Source of the DNA: Malurus cyaneus samueli | Lineage: Eukaryota; Chordata; Aves; Passeriformes; Maluridae | Length of the DNA stretch: 64,000 bases | Direction: 5' to 3' | Assembly (NCBI GenBank): GCA_009741485.1 | Contig: CM019229.1 | Span: 2,693,175-2,757,174, forward strand | Part shown: piece by piece, positions 1 to 18,420 of the stretch | Numbering within the stretch: position 1 is the stretch's first letter | Layout: the number at the start of each line of letters is the position of its first letter | The notes under the pieces: generated by a model | What the model saw: the letters and a program-made list of their open reading frames with translations, nothing else | The model's database searches: none | Told to the model about the DNA's origin: nothing | Translations under genes and position numbers: made by a program

Positions 1-129
1 ACGGGGACAGGGTCCTGCTTGGTGCACCTGGAGCATTTTCATGGAGGATCCAAGGGCTCCTCTTGCCTGGGAACGTCCTCTCTGCACCTCTACGGAGCGA
101 TCACAGGAATTGCCAGTTCAGGAATTCTG

Positions 130-1600
130 CAGGGAAGAGGATTGTGAGCACTGATCATCGCCAGGAGCGCTAATTCTGCTGAAAGTGAACTGCTTAGAAC
201 TGATCATCACCAGGAACGCTAATTCTGCTGAAAGTGAAATGGTTAGAACTGATCATCGCCAGGAACGCTAATTCTGTGAAAGTGAAATGGTTAGAACTGA
301 CCATCACCAGGAACGCTATTTCTGCTGAACTGCTTAGAACTGATCATCTCCAGGAACGCTAATTCTGTGAAAATGAAATGGTTAGAACTGACCATCACCA
401 GGAATGCTATTTCTGCTGAAAGTGGACTGGTTAGAACTGACTGTCTCTGGGAAAATTAATTCTGCAGAAAAGAGAGCTGGTTAGAACTGACCAGCCCCAG
501 GAACATTAATTCTGCCAAAAGAGAACTGGTTAGAACTGACCATCTCTGGGAAAATCAATTCTGCAGAAAAGAGAAATGGTTAGAACTGACTGTCTCTAGG
601 AATGTTAATTCTGCAAAAAGTGAATTGCTCATCTCCAGGAACATTAATTCTGCTGAAAGTGAACTGGTTAGAACTGACCATCTCTAGGAATGTTAATTCT
701 GCAAAAAGTGATATGGTTAGAACTGACCATCTCTGGGAAAATCAGTTCTGCAGAAAAGAGAAATGGTTAGAACTGATCCTTGCCAGGAACGTTTATTCTG
801 CAGAAAAGACAACTGGTCAGCACTGCCCATCTGCAGGAATGTTAATTTTCCTAAAGGAGAACTGGTTAGAACTGACCATCTCTGGGAAAATTAATTCTGC
901 AAAAAGTGAATTGGATAACAATGCCCATCGCCAGGAACGCTAATTCTGCTAAAAGTGAACTGGTTAGAACTGACCATCTCTAGGAATGTTAATTCTGCAA
1001 AAAGTGAACTGATCAGCATTGCCCAGCCCTAGGAATGTTAATTCTGCTAAAAGAGAAGAGAACTGCTTAGAACTGACCATCTCTGTGAAAATTAATCCTG
1101 AAAAAAGTGAATTGGATAGGACTGCCCATCTCCAGGAATGTTAATTCTGCTGAACGTGAACTGGTTAGAACTGACCATCTCTGGGAAAATTAATTCTGCA
1201 GAAAAGTGAAATGGTTAGAACTGACCAGCCCCAGGAACATTAATTCTGCTAAAAGAGAACTGGTTAGAACTGACCGTCTCTAGGAATGTTCATTCTGCAA
1301 AGAGTGAACTGGTTAGAACTGATTATCCCCTGGATTATGAGTTCTGTGGAAAAAAATAATTGGTTAGAACTGACTGGTCCCAGGAATATTAATTTTCTGC
1401 AGAAAAGAGAATTGCTTACACTGGACATTCCCAGGAATGTTAATTCTGCAGAAAAAAAATGGGTTAGCACTGACCAGTCCCAGGAATATTGATTCTGCAA
1501 AAAGTGAACTGGTTAGTACTAGGAATATTAATTATTAATCGAACTTGTTAGCATCCCAAGGAAGAATAATTCTGCTGAAAGAGAACTGGTCAGCATTTAT
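130..1600. repeat. Intronic minisatellite, ~48-52 bp unit
   Basis: Roughly 30 head-to-tail units, each with a GGTTAGAACTGA core, an AGGAA(C/T)G core and TTAATTCTGC. Spacing between cores is 48 to about 52 bases, with small insertions and single-base variants. Several unit subtypes alternate (for example ATCATC(G/A)CCAGG against CCATCTCTAGG or TCTCTGGGAAAAT), which suggests a higher-order structure. The array lies in the CACNA1B intron upstream of the IVS5 exon. Short open frames on both strands follow the repeat and are not genes. Bases 1-129 are ordinary intron with nothing recognisable. Confidence 0.9.
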
Positions 1601-1659
1601 GGGCTGTGAGCTGGGGGTTCAGGGTCCCTGTCCCTGCTGTGGGGTCTGCTGTTCCAGAG

Positions 1660-2080
1660 TGTCCAGAGGAGGGCACAGGGATGGGGAAGGGTCTGGAGGG
1701 GCCCACGAGGAGCAGCTGAGGGCACTGGGATTGTTCAGCTGCAGCAGAGACTGAGCTCAGAGCTCCCCGGGCTGCAGCTCCTCCCGAGGCAGCTCCGACT
1801 CTGCTCTGGGACAGGGACAGGAGCCAGGGAATGGCTGGAGCTGGGCCAGGGCAGGCTCAGGCTGGAGAGCAGGGAAAGGTTCTTGTGTCCCCAGAGGTGC
1901 TGGCACTGCCCAGGCTCCAGGGAATGGTCCCGGCCCCGAGGCTGCAGAGCTCCAGGAGCGTTTGGACAGCGCTGCCAGGGATGAGACAGGGTGGGGCTGT
2001 TGGGGGGTCTGGGCAGGGACGGGGCTGGATTCCATGATCCTTGGGTGTCTTTTCCAGCTCAGGAGATTTTATGATTCCAC
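1660..2080 (+). mobile_element. CR1 LINE 3' fragment, diverged
   Basis: The stretch reads as the 3' part of an avian CR1 non-LTR retrotransposon in plus orientation. It has the region around GGGAAGGGTCTGGAG, then GAGGAGCAGCTGAGGGCACT with TTCAGC, later GGACAGCGCTGCCAGGGATG, and an end of the type TTCCAGCTCAGGAGATTTTATGATTC, close to the usual CR1 tail. It is diverged and has no open reverse transcriptase frame. The exact 5' boundary is unclear because the minisatellite runs into it. Confidence 0.7.
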
Positions 2081-2724
2081 AGTTCCTACAGGGCTCCCCG
2101 TGGCTCCGCAGAGCTCCTGCCCTGCCCTGGGCACCACACAGGCTGGCCCAAGGGCAAGACTTCTCCTTTTTTGAGTTATTATTAATTAAGAGGCATTAAT
2201 TACTCATTCACTGAGCCCAAGTAGAACACAGCTGTCACTCTCAGCCTGGGCGACATAATTACATCTCTGCCTTCACTGACTTCCTGCTAAAACTCAGATT
2301 TTATTTTTTTTTGTCCTCTTGGGATCCCAAACTTTGCCTGTTCAGAGCAGGAACTCATTTCTGGGATGGATTTTTTTCCCCTCAGACTGAATTTACAGCG
2401 AGGTCAGTAAAAATGAACATTCCTACAATTCTGCACAGAGAGTGCTGGTGCCTGTTTGGTAACTCCAATGTTTGCTGCCCAGCTCAGATCGTGTTTTCCC
2501 TGCTTGCAGCTGCTAAGGACACAGAGAGCCCTTGGCCAGCCCTGGCTGTTGTGGGATCCATGAATCCCTGCTTCCAGGGGTTCTCTCCTCAATGCTACCA
2601 AAATTCTCATTCAAATTCACATTCTCTTCCTTCACCTGAAGGACAAATTCCACGAAACTCAGTCCTTCCGGGGAATTCATGTTTGAATTTGCTGTCGTTA
2701 ATCCCACATTTTCCTTTCCCACAG
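2081..2724 (+). other. CACNA1B: CACNA1B intron upstream of IVS5 exon
   Basis: Ordinary intron with no repeat I can name. It ends in a pyrimidine tract, TTTTCCTTTCCCACAG, which is the acceptor of the next exon. A 171-codon frame (2311-2826) runs through both intron and exon and gives only the exon part as recognisable protein. Confidence 0.7.
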
Positions 2725-2790
2725 GCCTTGCCTTATGTGTGTCTCCTCATTGCAATGCTCTTCTTCATCTATGCCATTATTGGCATGCAG
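2725..2790 (+). CDS. CACNA1B: CACNA1B exon (~33): domain IV S5
   Basis: This 66-nt exon encodes 22 residues, beginning ALPYVCLLIAML and ending AIIGMQ. That is the S5 transmembrane helix of repeat IV in Cav2 channels, which lines the pore together with S6. It lies between an acceptor TTCCCACAG and a donor GTAAAA and is phase 0 at both ends, so it joins directly to the next exon (VFGNIAL...). The protein segment is shared by Cav2.1, Cav2.2 and Cav2.3; the assignment to Cav2.2 rests on later exons. No convincing second copy was found in the noisy duplicate, which seems to begin downstream of this exon. Confidence 0.95.
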
Positions 2791-3397
2791 GTAAAACTTT
2801 TAAATTCTTTCAGTGAAATCTTTTAAATGAATTGAAATCTTTTCATTGTGGCCAGAAGCAGCCCGGCTTTGTTCGGGGTGGGGATGGGTTGTTGCCTCCA
2901 CCACAGGAGCAGCACTGATTTGGGATGAGGTGAAAGGTTCTTCTGATGCCAGGTAAATGGGAAATTTAAAAAAGCCTCTTCTTCTGCTTTAACTGTGAGC
3001 TTTTGTGGTGAACTGGACAAACCAGCTGTGGGCACGAGCCTGGGTCACATTCCCAGCTGCAGCACTGGACATCCATGGATTCCATGGGAAGAGAGATCCC
3101 TTATCCTGTGTGTGGACACCCAGGGGGCTGAGAGGAGGGAACAGTCCAGGCACTGAACATTTCTGAAACAAAATAATGAAGTTTTCTCAGCCTGGGATGG
3201 AGCTGAGCTGCTGGGAAGAACCTGTGTGAACACAAATCACCTTAATCTCGTGTTTTACCCACACATTCTGATATCCCTTTTCAGCACAGAAATTACTCCA
3301 GCTCCTGAGATCCCTTAAACCAGGACAAATTCTTGCCCTGCCTCGTTTTCCAGCTGCACTCCACGTTCCTGGCTGAATTTTCTCTTTTCCCTGGCAG
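2791..3397 (+). other. CACNA1B: CACNA1B intron
   Basis: Ordinary intron with a GT donor and a TTTTCCCTGGCAG acceptor. From about 3170 onward a degraded second copy of this sequence can be followed starting near 31755. Confidence 0.7.
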
Positions 3398-3489
3398 GTA
3401 TTTGGGAACATTGCCTTAGATGACGAAACCTCCATCAATCGGCACAACAACTTCAGGACCTTCCTGCAAGCCCTGATGCTCCTGTTCAG
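3398..3489 (+). CDS. CACNA1B: CACNA1B exon (~34): domain IV S5-pore turret
   Basis: The 92-nt exon encodes [19 protein letters not shown] followed by [11 protein letters not shown] plus the first two bases of an Arg codon. This is the extracellular turret and the first part of the pore helix of repeat IV. It is phase 0 at the 5' end and phase 2 at the 3' end (AG|GTAAGG), and the next exon supplies G to complete AGG. The sequence is typical of Cav2 channels. A broken copy lies at about 32181-32309. Confidence 0.96.
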
Positions 3490-4189
3490 GTAAGGAGCGG
3501 ATAAAACAGAGGATAAAACACCCTCTGAGCTGGGTGTGAGCAGCAAAACCGTGTCTGTGCTTCACAGGGACTGGTTCATTTTTAGAACAAACCCTCTGGG
3601 ACTCCTGAGTTTTTCCTTTTGGCTCTTTCCCCTCAACAGCAGAAGTTACAGAGGGAGAAGGGAATTAGTGGAAAGCACCCGTGGAGACTGTGATGGAAAA
3701 AACATCCAAGTTTACCCAGCTCATGCTGGAATTTCTCTGCCTGATAAAGGAAATAAAGGATTGGAGTGGAGAAGCCTGGTTTCATTTCCCATCCTCCAAG
3801 TTCCAATAAAACACTGATAAAATATTCCTGATTTGCGAGTGGGTTAAAGGAGGAAATGCTTTAGAGCCAGCACTAGGACAGAAGTGTTGGCATCTTCAAA
3901 AAGCAGCGATCTGAGCTCTGTTTGCTTAGATTTGCACTGTTTAAACCAATTTTATTGGTTTTATCCTCCATAAAAGCAATAAAACTTTCAGCCCTCCTGA
4001 GCCTGCCTGGTTTCTTTACCCCCTGTGACAGAGGGAATTGTCCTTTTTCTTTTCCCTTCCATTGGTATTTCCAATTCCCGGTGTAAATACAGGCACACAA
4101 CCTTCCACCTCATTAATTGGGTTAATTGGGAGCAGTAAATCTGTGAAGGGGGAGGGCTGGATAAGCTGAGCCTCTGCTCTGTGCTGCAG
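3490..4189 (+). other. CACNA1B: CACNA1B intron
   Basis: Ordinary intron. Bases about 3815-3862 (GATAAAATATTCCTGATTTG and a following GGGTTAAAGGAGGAAATG) resemble segments at about 6850 and 7005, so a short element recurs within the gene. The 3' end is TGTGCTGCAG. Confidence 0.65.
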
Positions 4190-4340
4190 GAGCGCCACGG
4201 GGGAAGCCTGGCATGAGATCATGCTGTCCTGCCTGAGCAACAGAGCCTGTGACCCCCTCTCCGGCCTCACCAAAAAGGAGTGTGGCAGTGATTTTGCCTA
4301 TTTCTACTTCGTGTCCTTCATCTTCCTCTGCTCCTTCCTG
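4190..4340 (+). CDS. CACNA1B: CACNA1B exon (~35): domain IV pore and S6 start
   Basis: The 151-nt exon encodes [20 protein letters not shown], a short variable loop [10 protein letters not shown], then [20 protein letters not shown]. The glutamate in TGEAW is the repeat IV member of the EEEE selectivity filter that makes these channels calcium selective. The FAYFYFVSF stretch starts the S6 helix. The loop differs from the mammalian Cav2.2 loop as I remember it, while the flanks are conserved. Acceptor is CTGCAG and donor GTAAGT. The exon starts one base into a codon (it supplies G) and ends in phase 0. A fragmented copy lies at 33597-33860. Confidence 0.97.
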
Positions 4341-8660
<4,320 letters not shown>

Positions 8661-8845
8661 AGAGGCAGTTAGGACCTAATATAATATAATATATTAAATA
8701 ATATAATATAAATATAATATAGTATAAATATATTAATAATATATATATATATAATATAATATAATATAATAATTAATAATTAATAATATTTTATTGTTAT
8801 TACTATTTTACTTATTATATTATTATATGTATTATTATTATTATG
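8661..8845. repeat. AT microsatellite
   Basis: Bases are almost only A and T, in ATAATATAAT, TATATATATA and TTATTATTAT motifs. The following ~220 bases (8846-9065) are an unusual purine-rich, low-similarity stretch that looks less accurate than its surroundings. The matching part of the noisy duplicate is several times longer, so this may be a collapsed site. Confidence 0.85.
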
Positions 8846-9384
8846 TGCCACATTTCCTAGGGGTCAGGGGTAATCAGGGAAGAGGTACATGCATGGATGT
8901 GTGAGTCGGGGCACAAAGAAATGCCTAGGCTTAGGAGAAATCGACAGTTAAGTATGAGGGAGGATATAGGATAGAGAGATGGGGTGAGCACGTACTCGAC
9001 TAGCTAAGAGCACAGAGCGGTTTGGTGGGGCTGGGAGCTAATCAGGGAAGGAGAGAAAACAGGATTTAGGGATGAACTGGGAAAGAAAACACAATTGGAT
9101 TTGAATCAGAAAACACAATTGGATTTGAATCAGAAAACACAACTGGATTCCTACAAGCTTTTATTTGTCCAGCATACAGAAAATGAGCTTTTTATCTGTT
9201 TTATTCCTTTCCCAGTGCACACCCCATGGAGACACTGGGAATGTTGCTCTGGCCATGCCATTCCCGTGGGTTTTCCCTGTTGGCAGCACCTTCAGCACTC
9301 AGGAGGAGCTGCAGGGGCTCCCAAAGGGGATCTCAGGCCTTTGGGATGCTGAGGAAAATCAGATTTAAACACGAAGTTGTGGTC

Positions 9385-9515
9385 ACTTCATCCCTGGCAG
9401 TGTCCAAGGCCAGGTTGGACAGGGCTTGGAGCAGCCTGGGACAGTGGAAAGTGTGGGATGGGATGAGGTGGATTTGAAGATCCTTTCCACCCCAAACCAT
9501 TTTGGAATTCTCTGA
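9385..9515 (+). mobile_element. CR1 3'-end fragment
   Basis: GCAGTGTCCAAGGCCAGGTT, then GACAGGGCTTGGAGCAGCCT and a tail of the form TCCTTTCCACCCCAAACCAT are the terminal segment typical of songbird-type CR1 copies. It is truncated and non-coding. Confidence 0.75.
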
Positions 9516-10619
9516 GCCGGGGAAAGGATCCCCGTTTGTTCCAATTCCATACTTTGATCTTCCAGAGCAGAGCATCTGTTGGTTTTCCAGCCTTCCCCAG
9601 CCTCTTGCAGAGCCCAGGGAACTGTTCAGACACATTTTCCCCACTCTGATTTTCCAAAGTCCTTCTGGAACCATGAGGAAGGTAAACTTGGCGCTTCAGT
9701 TAAACCAACACCCTTGTTAAAACCACGATTAGGCCTGAGGCCAAGACAGGCACAGCTCCATTTGATCTCCCCCTGAATTAACAGTCTGGAGTTAATTGGG
9801 GAAGGCTTGGAATAGACCTGATTTTTTTCCCATCCCCAAAAAGCAGCGACATTGAGGGAGTTCTTCCAAAATATTCCCAAATATTCCACTGTTCCTTACA
9901 GAATGCACTGGGAGGCCAAATCATCCCATGTTTTTTTGGAGATCATTTCAGATTTTGTTTTAATCTATGAGTTGGTTACTCACAGGAGATTAAGAAATCA
10001 AATCCTGCTCTTTAATCAGCTGAAATTATTGTTGGGAGTTCATGAGAGTGTCCATGAAGCTTCTGTGAGGTGTTTGATTTCTCCTGCTGGGAAGGAAAGC
10101 TGGATTTTCCTGGTGTCAAAACCCAGCAGAGCTCTGGAGGTGCCACTTTGTGCCCTCCCAGCAAATCCCTCATTGCCCAGGAATCAGAAAACAGCCCTGG
10201 TGGGGTTTTGTAGGAGGTGACAGTGGCAGGGAAATGTTCCCAAGGTTTTTGAGGCAGCTGATTTGAATCCTGGGAATAATCCATTAAAAAAAACCTGTGG
10301 TAAAATCCCTGGGAATAATGCATTAAAAGCTGTGATAAAATCCCAGGAATAATCCATGAAGGAGGTTCTTGGTGGGGCTGCAGGCTCTGAGGCAACAGAG
10401 TCTGGAGGTTGATGCTCAGGGGCAGAGAATTGAAACACGAGTGGTAGAGGTAACCCAAATATTTGGAAAGGCTGGCACGTGGCACTGAAGGTTTCCCAGA
10501 GGAAAAAAAATCCAAGGATATCAAGTTGGGTGAGCAGCTGGAAGTTCTCTGTGTGTGTTAAAGGTTGCAGACTCAGATTAACCTTTCTTTTCAGAGTGTT
10601 TTGCCCTTCCAACTTCTCC
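9516..10619 (+). other. CACNA1B: CACNA1B intron upstream of e37a, second part
   Basis: Ordinary intron. Bases 10255-10360 contain a short imperfect repeat of ATCC(C/T)GGGAATAATCCATTAAA type. No coding signal was seen. The noisy duplicate matches at about 44510 (against 9770) and 45340 (against 10220). Confidence 0.6.
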
Positions 10620-12575
<1,956 letters not shown>

Positions 12576-15500
12576 GAGAAATTTTACCTGTGTAAACCAG
12601 GTTTTGAGATTGAAAACAAAGTAGTTTTACTGGTGAATATGTGGATAGAAACTCCTTTACCGATTTGTTTTAGTGATGTTTTGGAAGGGGCTTAAATTAA
12701 ACCAAAAAGTCATTTATTCCAAAAGAATGCCTGCAGGGGACATAAACCAATAGTGCCTTAATTATGCCTGTATGCTCATTTTGATTGCTTTAATGTTTCT
12801 AATTACAGTGTTAACACTTCTGCCATTTGACAAGCAGGGAAGACAATTTGGCTCAACCAAGGAAGCTGGAGCATGGGTTATGGGAGATGTACATCACCTT
12901 CCAGAATGGCTTGCTCCTGCCAGCTTGGAAAGAAAGGATGTTTTCATTGGCATTCTGTTATTTCAGCCTGTTCTTCCACTGGGGCACTGATGGGGCAGGA
13001 TTTTCCATGACAATGTGGTGGCAATGAAAATGCTGCTATTGCCACTTTTGGCAAGAAAATTTTGCGGACATATGCAGATGCAGAATCATAGAAAATAAAG
13101 TTGAAAGAAACTGCAAAGAATAATCTTTGCTTTCCTTGTGGGAGAAGACAAAATTCAGTGTGTTCATCCAAACTTCTTTACAGGCAGAAGGCCTCGAGCC
13201 ATTTATTCCTGTGCTTAATTACTGTACCATTAGTAAAGGCTTCTTAATGTCTAACGAGATCTTCCTTCTGTTTAAGCCAATTACATATTGTCCTATCCCT
13301 CTGGAGACACAGCACTGATTATTACTTCAAAGCATGTTAAGGCCATTACAAATTTAACAGCAAAGGCTGGATTGCGAGTGAGGTATCTCAAGACTGATAC
13401 TTGTGTACATTTGGATGAAAGCCATAGCCTGGACAACTTTTAAGTGGTCTCCATAGACAATAAGAGTGCAAAAAAACTTCACTACAGAAAATTTTAATCC
13501 AATTTGCTTAGATGGAAGAGAAAGATGGGAGCTTTTAACTATTGCCTGCAAGGACATGCTTCTCTTACATCCAGAAGAATGTTAATTCAGATCCTTTAAT
13601 AACATCATCTGAACTATAATTTAATTGGCAAGGAATAGATTATATTTATATCTTGATAAATTTAATCAATGTATTGAAAATGGGAAGGGCTTCTAGTCTC
13701 TCAGCTCTACAATTTCAGTGTTCAAGGTTTAGGCATATCCTCATGGTTGGACAAGGGTTTTCTCACCATGTTATTCACTGCTGAGTCAAGACAGCCCATC
13801 TAAAGCAGAACAGAAGGCACAGAAAGGAAAAACCAAACGTCAACTAGAGTAATGCTTTCGCGACAATTCCCAGTTCATTCTCTTTTATACTCAGTTCCCC
13901 CCCAGTCTTAGTCTCAGCAGTCAGCCCTGTACATTGCCGGCCTGTTGCTCAGCGGCCACAAATAACCTTTTTATCTTCGCCTCTGAAACATAACTTTAAA
14001 GTAATGGGCACCTCCTCTTAGTCGGCACTCTCTTCCTGGTCATCCTAATTCCCTTTTGACTCAATCATTCCCAACGAAACATTGCTCAGTTTCCATAATC
14101 CTGATTCCCCTTCCACCACATCTAGATCCACTATTTGCGCATGTGGTTCCTCTGCTCCCTACGACACGTGATCTATTTCTGTAGCACCATGGACTGCTCC
14201 GTTCTCCAAAACACAACCTTATTCAGAATCAGCGGACACACACTTACACCAATCCACACTTAGACATTAGTGAAAAATAAGGTAAATACAAAGATGGTGA
14301 TTGACGTGGCACATGGAAGCAGTTAAGCCCTGCAGTACCACTTCAGAGATAAAGGCATTTGCTTTGCTTCATTTAACTGGAACCACAAGCCATTTTTCCT
14401 TCTGGCATCAAGCCCCACAGGTTATAAATGCAACTCAACTCTGCAACATACCTCACACCCTCAACACTAATTAGTCTAAATCCCACCAGAGGACATGGCT
14501 TTTTTCCTCTCTCATTGCGTTCACTTTCACAAAGTTGAACATGCGTTGGAGAAAACCAACTTGCATGTATTTCCCTCAGTGTCCTCAGTACACCTTTTGT
14601 GAACATTGCTTGCACACTTCTCCCATCTGTGTAAGCTCTCTGCTTTTCCTGTTTCAACACCATATATGGAAACAGCCTAAATTAGTAAAGCCGCATTTTC
14701 TACAGGCAGAGAGGAAATGGATGGATGGTACAGGTGAGGGTACAGAGGTTTGATCCAGGCTGAGAATAATACTGGGCTAAGATCCACCACCTGTGGAGCA
14801 TAAGGCTCTACATTGTTGAGCATAAAAAATCATCTAAAACCCATGGCCTTCCCCTGCGAAACACCTTTTGTCCTGCCACTCCTAAGGATTTTCGCCTACC
14901 ATTAGAAATAGTCACATCGATGATGTCTCTTCAAACCCAGCCATCGTGCCATTGTGAAAGAAAAAAAACCAAAAATACTGCCCAGTCTTCGGTGGGCGGG
15001 AGGGTGGGAGCGGGTGGAGGCGGGGTGGAGGGTGCGAGAGGAGCGAAGTGGTGGGGTGTGGCGAGGAGGTCGGTGCCTCTCCCCCTTTCTTCCATTCTCC
15101 CTTTTTACTTAAGAGCAGTAGGAGACCTTCACATTAGGATACTGAACCCATCACAGTTGGAATAGACAAAGTGAAAAGGGAGGTGATGGAGGCTGAGACA
15201 ATGTATTTTTAGTCATTTCGATGAATTATGGAGACACAAAGTTGATAATTTATTGAAGAAGGGAAACGGGGGACTCTATGTAAATGTTTTCAGATGAATA
15301 ATTAATGTGCCTTTCTAGCATCAGGGGGTCTTTAATTAAAGCCTCTGTTAAACAAGGGAAGGCAGACAGGCCTGGCTCCTTGCAGCAGCTAATTACACCT
15401 TTCCCATGTGCAGCTACAATTCAGAGACAAAGCATCAATTGCATCAATAAAGAAGGACAGATCCTACCACTACCTAGAGTGGTGGAAGGCAGTGGAGGCC

Positions 15501-17900
15501 AGCTGAGTGACCCCAGGGTGTAGGTGCTCTGCATCTTATTTTAGATTATCTTGGCATACAGTCCAGTTGAGGGGATGTGAGCAAGAGAGGATGAAGAGTG
15601 TACTCTGGCCACAAGGCTTTGAGGAATGCAGAAAGCCACTCACAATCACTGGTGGATTACAGTCTCTTCAAAGAGGGACCTATAGACAGGGTTAGCCAGG
15701 ATCTTGCTGTAATTGTGTGATACATTTGCCTCCTGTTCTGTACCATGCCTGGCTCCTCATCCAATGCCAGGGATGGGTTCACAGCAGAGGGGAGCACAGC
15801 AATGAGGCAGTGTTTGCAGGATAGAGTGAAAAGGCAAGCCTGAGTCTTCTCAGTACCCAGCTGCTGTTCTTTTGCCCAACATCCTCCACAGGCACCACTC
15901 CCTCAGGTGAACTTCATGCCTGGACTCTTCCTTCCTTCAGGGGTTTCACAGCTGATGGAGACAGGACTGGATGAAGGTTCACTGTGGACTTCAGTCAGAA
16001 CACAGCACCCCCTTCCTCTTATGCATGTGATGGTGAGACCAAACTGAAGCCTTCTGCCTTACAACGACTGGACCTCCCAGAAAGTCTGTGATTATTTCCC
16101 AAGTATAAAAACCATAATTAATTTCAGGAAATAAGATGGCACCAATTAAGGAAGACCAGAACCACCCCATAATACTGCTGAAGAGTTCCGTTATCCAATT
16201 GATATTTAAATATCCAGGGACAGCAGGGAAATTCCGAAACGGGAAAATATCTTTTTTCCTGGAAATGTTAATTAACCAGACACAATAATAGTTGACCCAC
16301 CTTGGTGAAGCAAACATATCCCACTTTCTCATCATTCTTTATCGCCATTTAGTTTTTATTTAATATAAATAATGAGAATTTTTTTCAGTTGAAATCTTAT
16401 TTAAGATAAAGGTTAAATATCTATGGCTAAACAGTTCCCAATTTGTATTTAATATTTCTTTAAAATTTCGAATTTTCAAAAAACATTCTCTTTCTCTGCA
16501 TTTCAATTAATGGATTTTCTGTTAAAGAGATCGATGGTTGTTGCTTATCTTTTTGTTTTTAGATTCGTGAAAGTAAGTTCTTAACCTGTTTTTTTGGTAT
16601 TTATTCTTTTATTAACTATAAGGCACTTCCTTCTGGCAAACTTTGAGCACAAAGACAATTCAGAGAAGACCCCTTCAAGAAATGTCCCTCTGATTTGTGC
16701 GAATATCTTGGTTTTCAGGAAAGCCCTGAAATTGAGAGCATGTGTTTTCTGTTTGCCCACACCAATGCTCTTGACAAGCCTGATATGTGCCTGCGAGCTC
16801 AGCGCAGGTTTAACTGCTGTGCTTTGCGAGGCAGCTGTGCCCTGCAGGTATCTCGACGGCGCCTGCCCTGCATTCCTGCCTCTGCGAGCTCTGCTGTCTC
16901 GCACTGGCTGCGGCCAGAGCCCGCCTGCCAGACGCTGGGCCGAGAGCTACATGCCCAGCACGCACATCAGAGCACCTGCTACTAAAGCGCAGACACTGGG
17001 TCAGTCTCCTCTAAACATCGCTTGCAGGAAACACACCCACATTCAAAGTTTGCTGAACAGGAGCCAAGTTTGGTTGCAATCAGCACGTCCCAGCCACCTC
17101 TCTCCCTGCACCCAGCCTCGGCCTCATGCAGGAGCGGGCTCTCACTGCCGACTAAGCACTTTTTTTTTCTCCCAGCTTTGTGTTTGTTTTTTTTTATTTT
17201 ATCATAGCTCTGGTGAGCCAGAACAATTAAATTTTCCATCAGCCCCAGGAACAGGGAAGGAGCCAATGTGTAGGGCAACCTCATGACCCCCCCAGAGTCA
17301 CCAGTCAGGACACAGATGAGCAGAGATGTCTTTCCAAGGACCCCAACACTCTGCCTCACAGCCTGGATATTTTTCATCATTGCTCCATGACCTAAAACTG
17401 CTCTTTGCTCAGCAGACCTCAGGAAGGCTTTAACTATGTCCAGTTGTAACTGTGCAAAGCCAAAACTAGGGGCTGCAGCATGCAGGGAACCACGAGGCCC
17501 TGGCCATGGGTATCTGGGCTGCTGCAGCTCACGGATTGTGTGGCAGGTGAGCTCCCTGCTCCAGCCACCTCCTTCAGCCTGGGGGAAACCTCAGCTTCTG
17601 ACAACAGCTCCTGCACAGGAGAGGGGGAGAAATTCCCCAGCTTGGTGCTGACCAAGGTCTGCTGCCTCTTTAAGCAATGATATTTAATTTTTATGATGTG
17701 TTTCATCCCATGCAACACATTATGATTTTCAAGTAGCGGATGAGGCGACCAGGATTGAATAGGGCTATTTTCAGGATTCTTGGGCATATATATATATGTA
17801 TATATTACAGTCTAGATAAAAAGTAGAAGAATTATTCAAAGTAAACAGACCGTGGAAGGATTCTGCCAATCTCCCACTTGCAAAGAAACCCAACAGAGAC
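12576..17900. other. Unmatched segment, possibly chimeric; no gene seen
   Basis: The sequence is AT-richer than the surrounding gene and has no counterpart in the other copy of this region, where e37b lies instead. I found no exon of CACNA1B and no other gene. Bases 14990-15085 are G-rich and 16790-16990 are GC-rich. Frames up to 230 codons exist (16594-17286) but lack recognisable domains. It starts at the break after 12575 and ends in a CR1 fragment, and CR1 is where similarity to the second block begins. It may come from another locus or be a real insertion; I favour a misjoin. Confidence 0.55.
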
Positions 17901-17924
17901 GGAATCCAAGTGGTACTTGAGGGC

Positions 17925-18420
17925 GAAAAAGGCTGGAGGAACCCAATTCCTGTGTCCAGTTCTGGCCACTCACAGCCAGAAGGGCATTGAGGGGCTGGAG
18001 TCGTGCCAGGGAAGGAATGGGGCTGGGGAAGGGTCTGGAGCCCCTGAGGGGCTGAGGAGCTGGAAGGGGCTCAGCCTGGAGCAAAGGGGGATTCAGGGGG
18101 ACCTTTGTCTCACAAACTCCCTGACAGGAGGGGACAGCCGTGGGGGTCGGGCTCTGCTCCAGGGAACAGGGACAGAGGACGAGGGACGGCCTCAGGACTG
18201 GCCAGGTTGGATGTGATGAAAAACTTCTTCACTGGAACAATTCCTAAACCCTGGCGAAGCAGGCTCTCTCAGGGAGGTAGTGGAAATCACCATCCCTGGA
18301 GGGATTTAAAACCCTACAGATGTGGATGTGGCATCTCAGGGACATCGGGTTAGGGTGGTGGCTTGCAGTGCTGGGTCAGGGCTCGATAATTCTACGACAC
18401 ACTGTCTCCGATACTGCAAG
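17925..18420 (+). mobile_element. CR1 LINE 3' fragment (copy 1)
   Basis: Plus-orientation CR1 3' region: GGCTGGGGAAGGGTCTGGAG, GGGGTCGGGCTCTGCTCCAG, TTGGATGTGATGAAAAACTT CTTCACTGGAACAATTCC, CACCATCCCTGGAGGGATTT and GATGTGGATGTGGC are CR1 landmarks. It matches 50436-50720 but extends about 200 bases further 5', as if the join between the unmatched segment and the duplicated block had been made inside CR1 sequence. No open reverse transcriptase frame remains. Confidence 0.8.

Noticed and set aside
130..1600. CRISPR-like array
   Set aside because: There is no repeat-spacer structure: units are directly adjacent and diverged. The genome is that of a bird.
13080..13110. CR1-like GAATCATAGAAAATAAAGTT tail
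   Set aside because: Too short and without the preceding CR1 segment to support a call.
16594..17286. 230-codon frame in the unmatched segment
   Set aside because: Composition is low in structure, frames are open on both strands in the GC-rich part, and there is no family resemblance.
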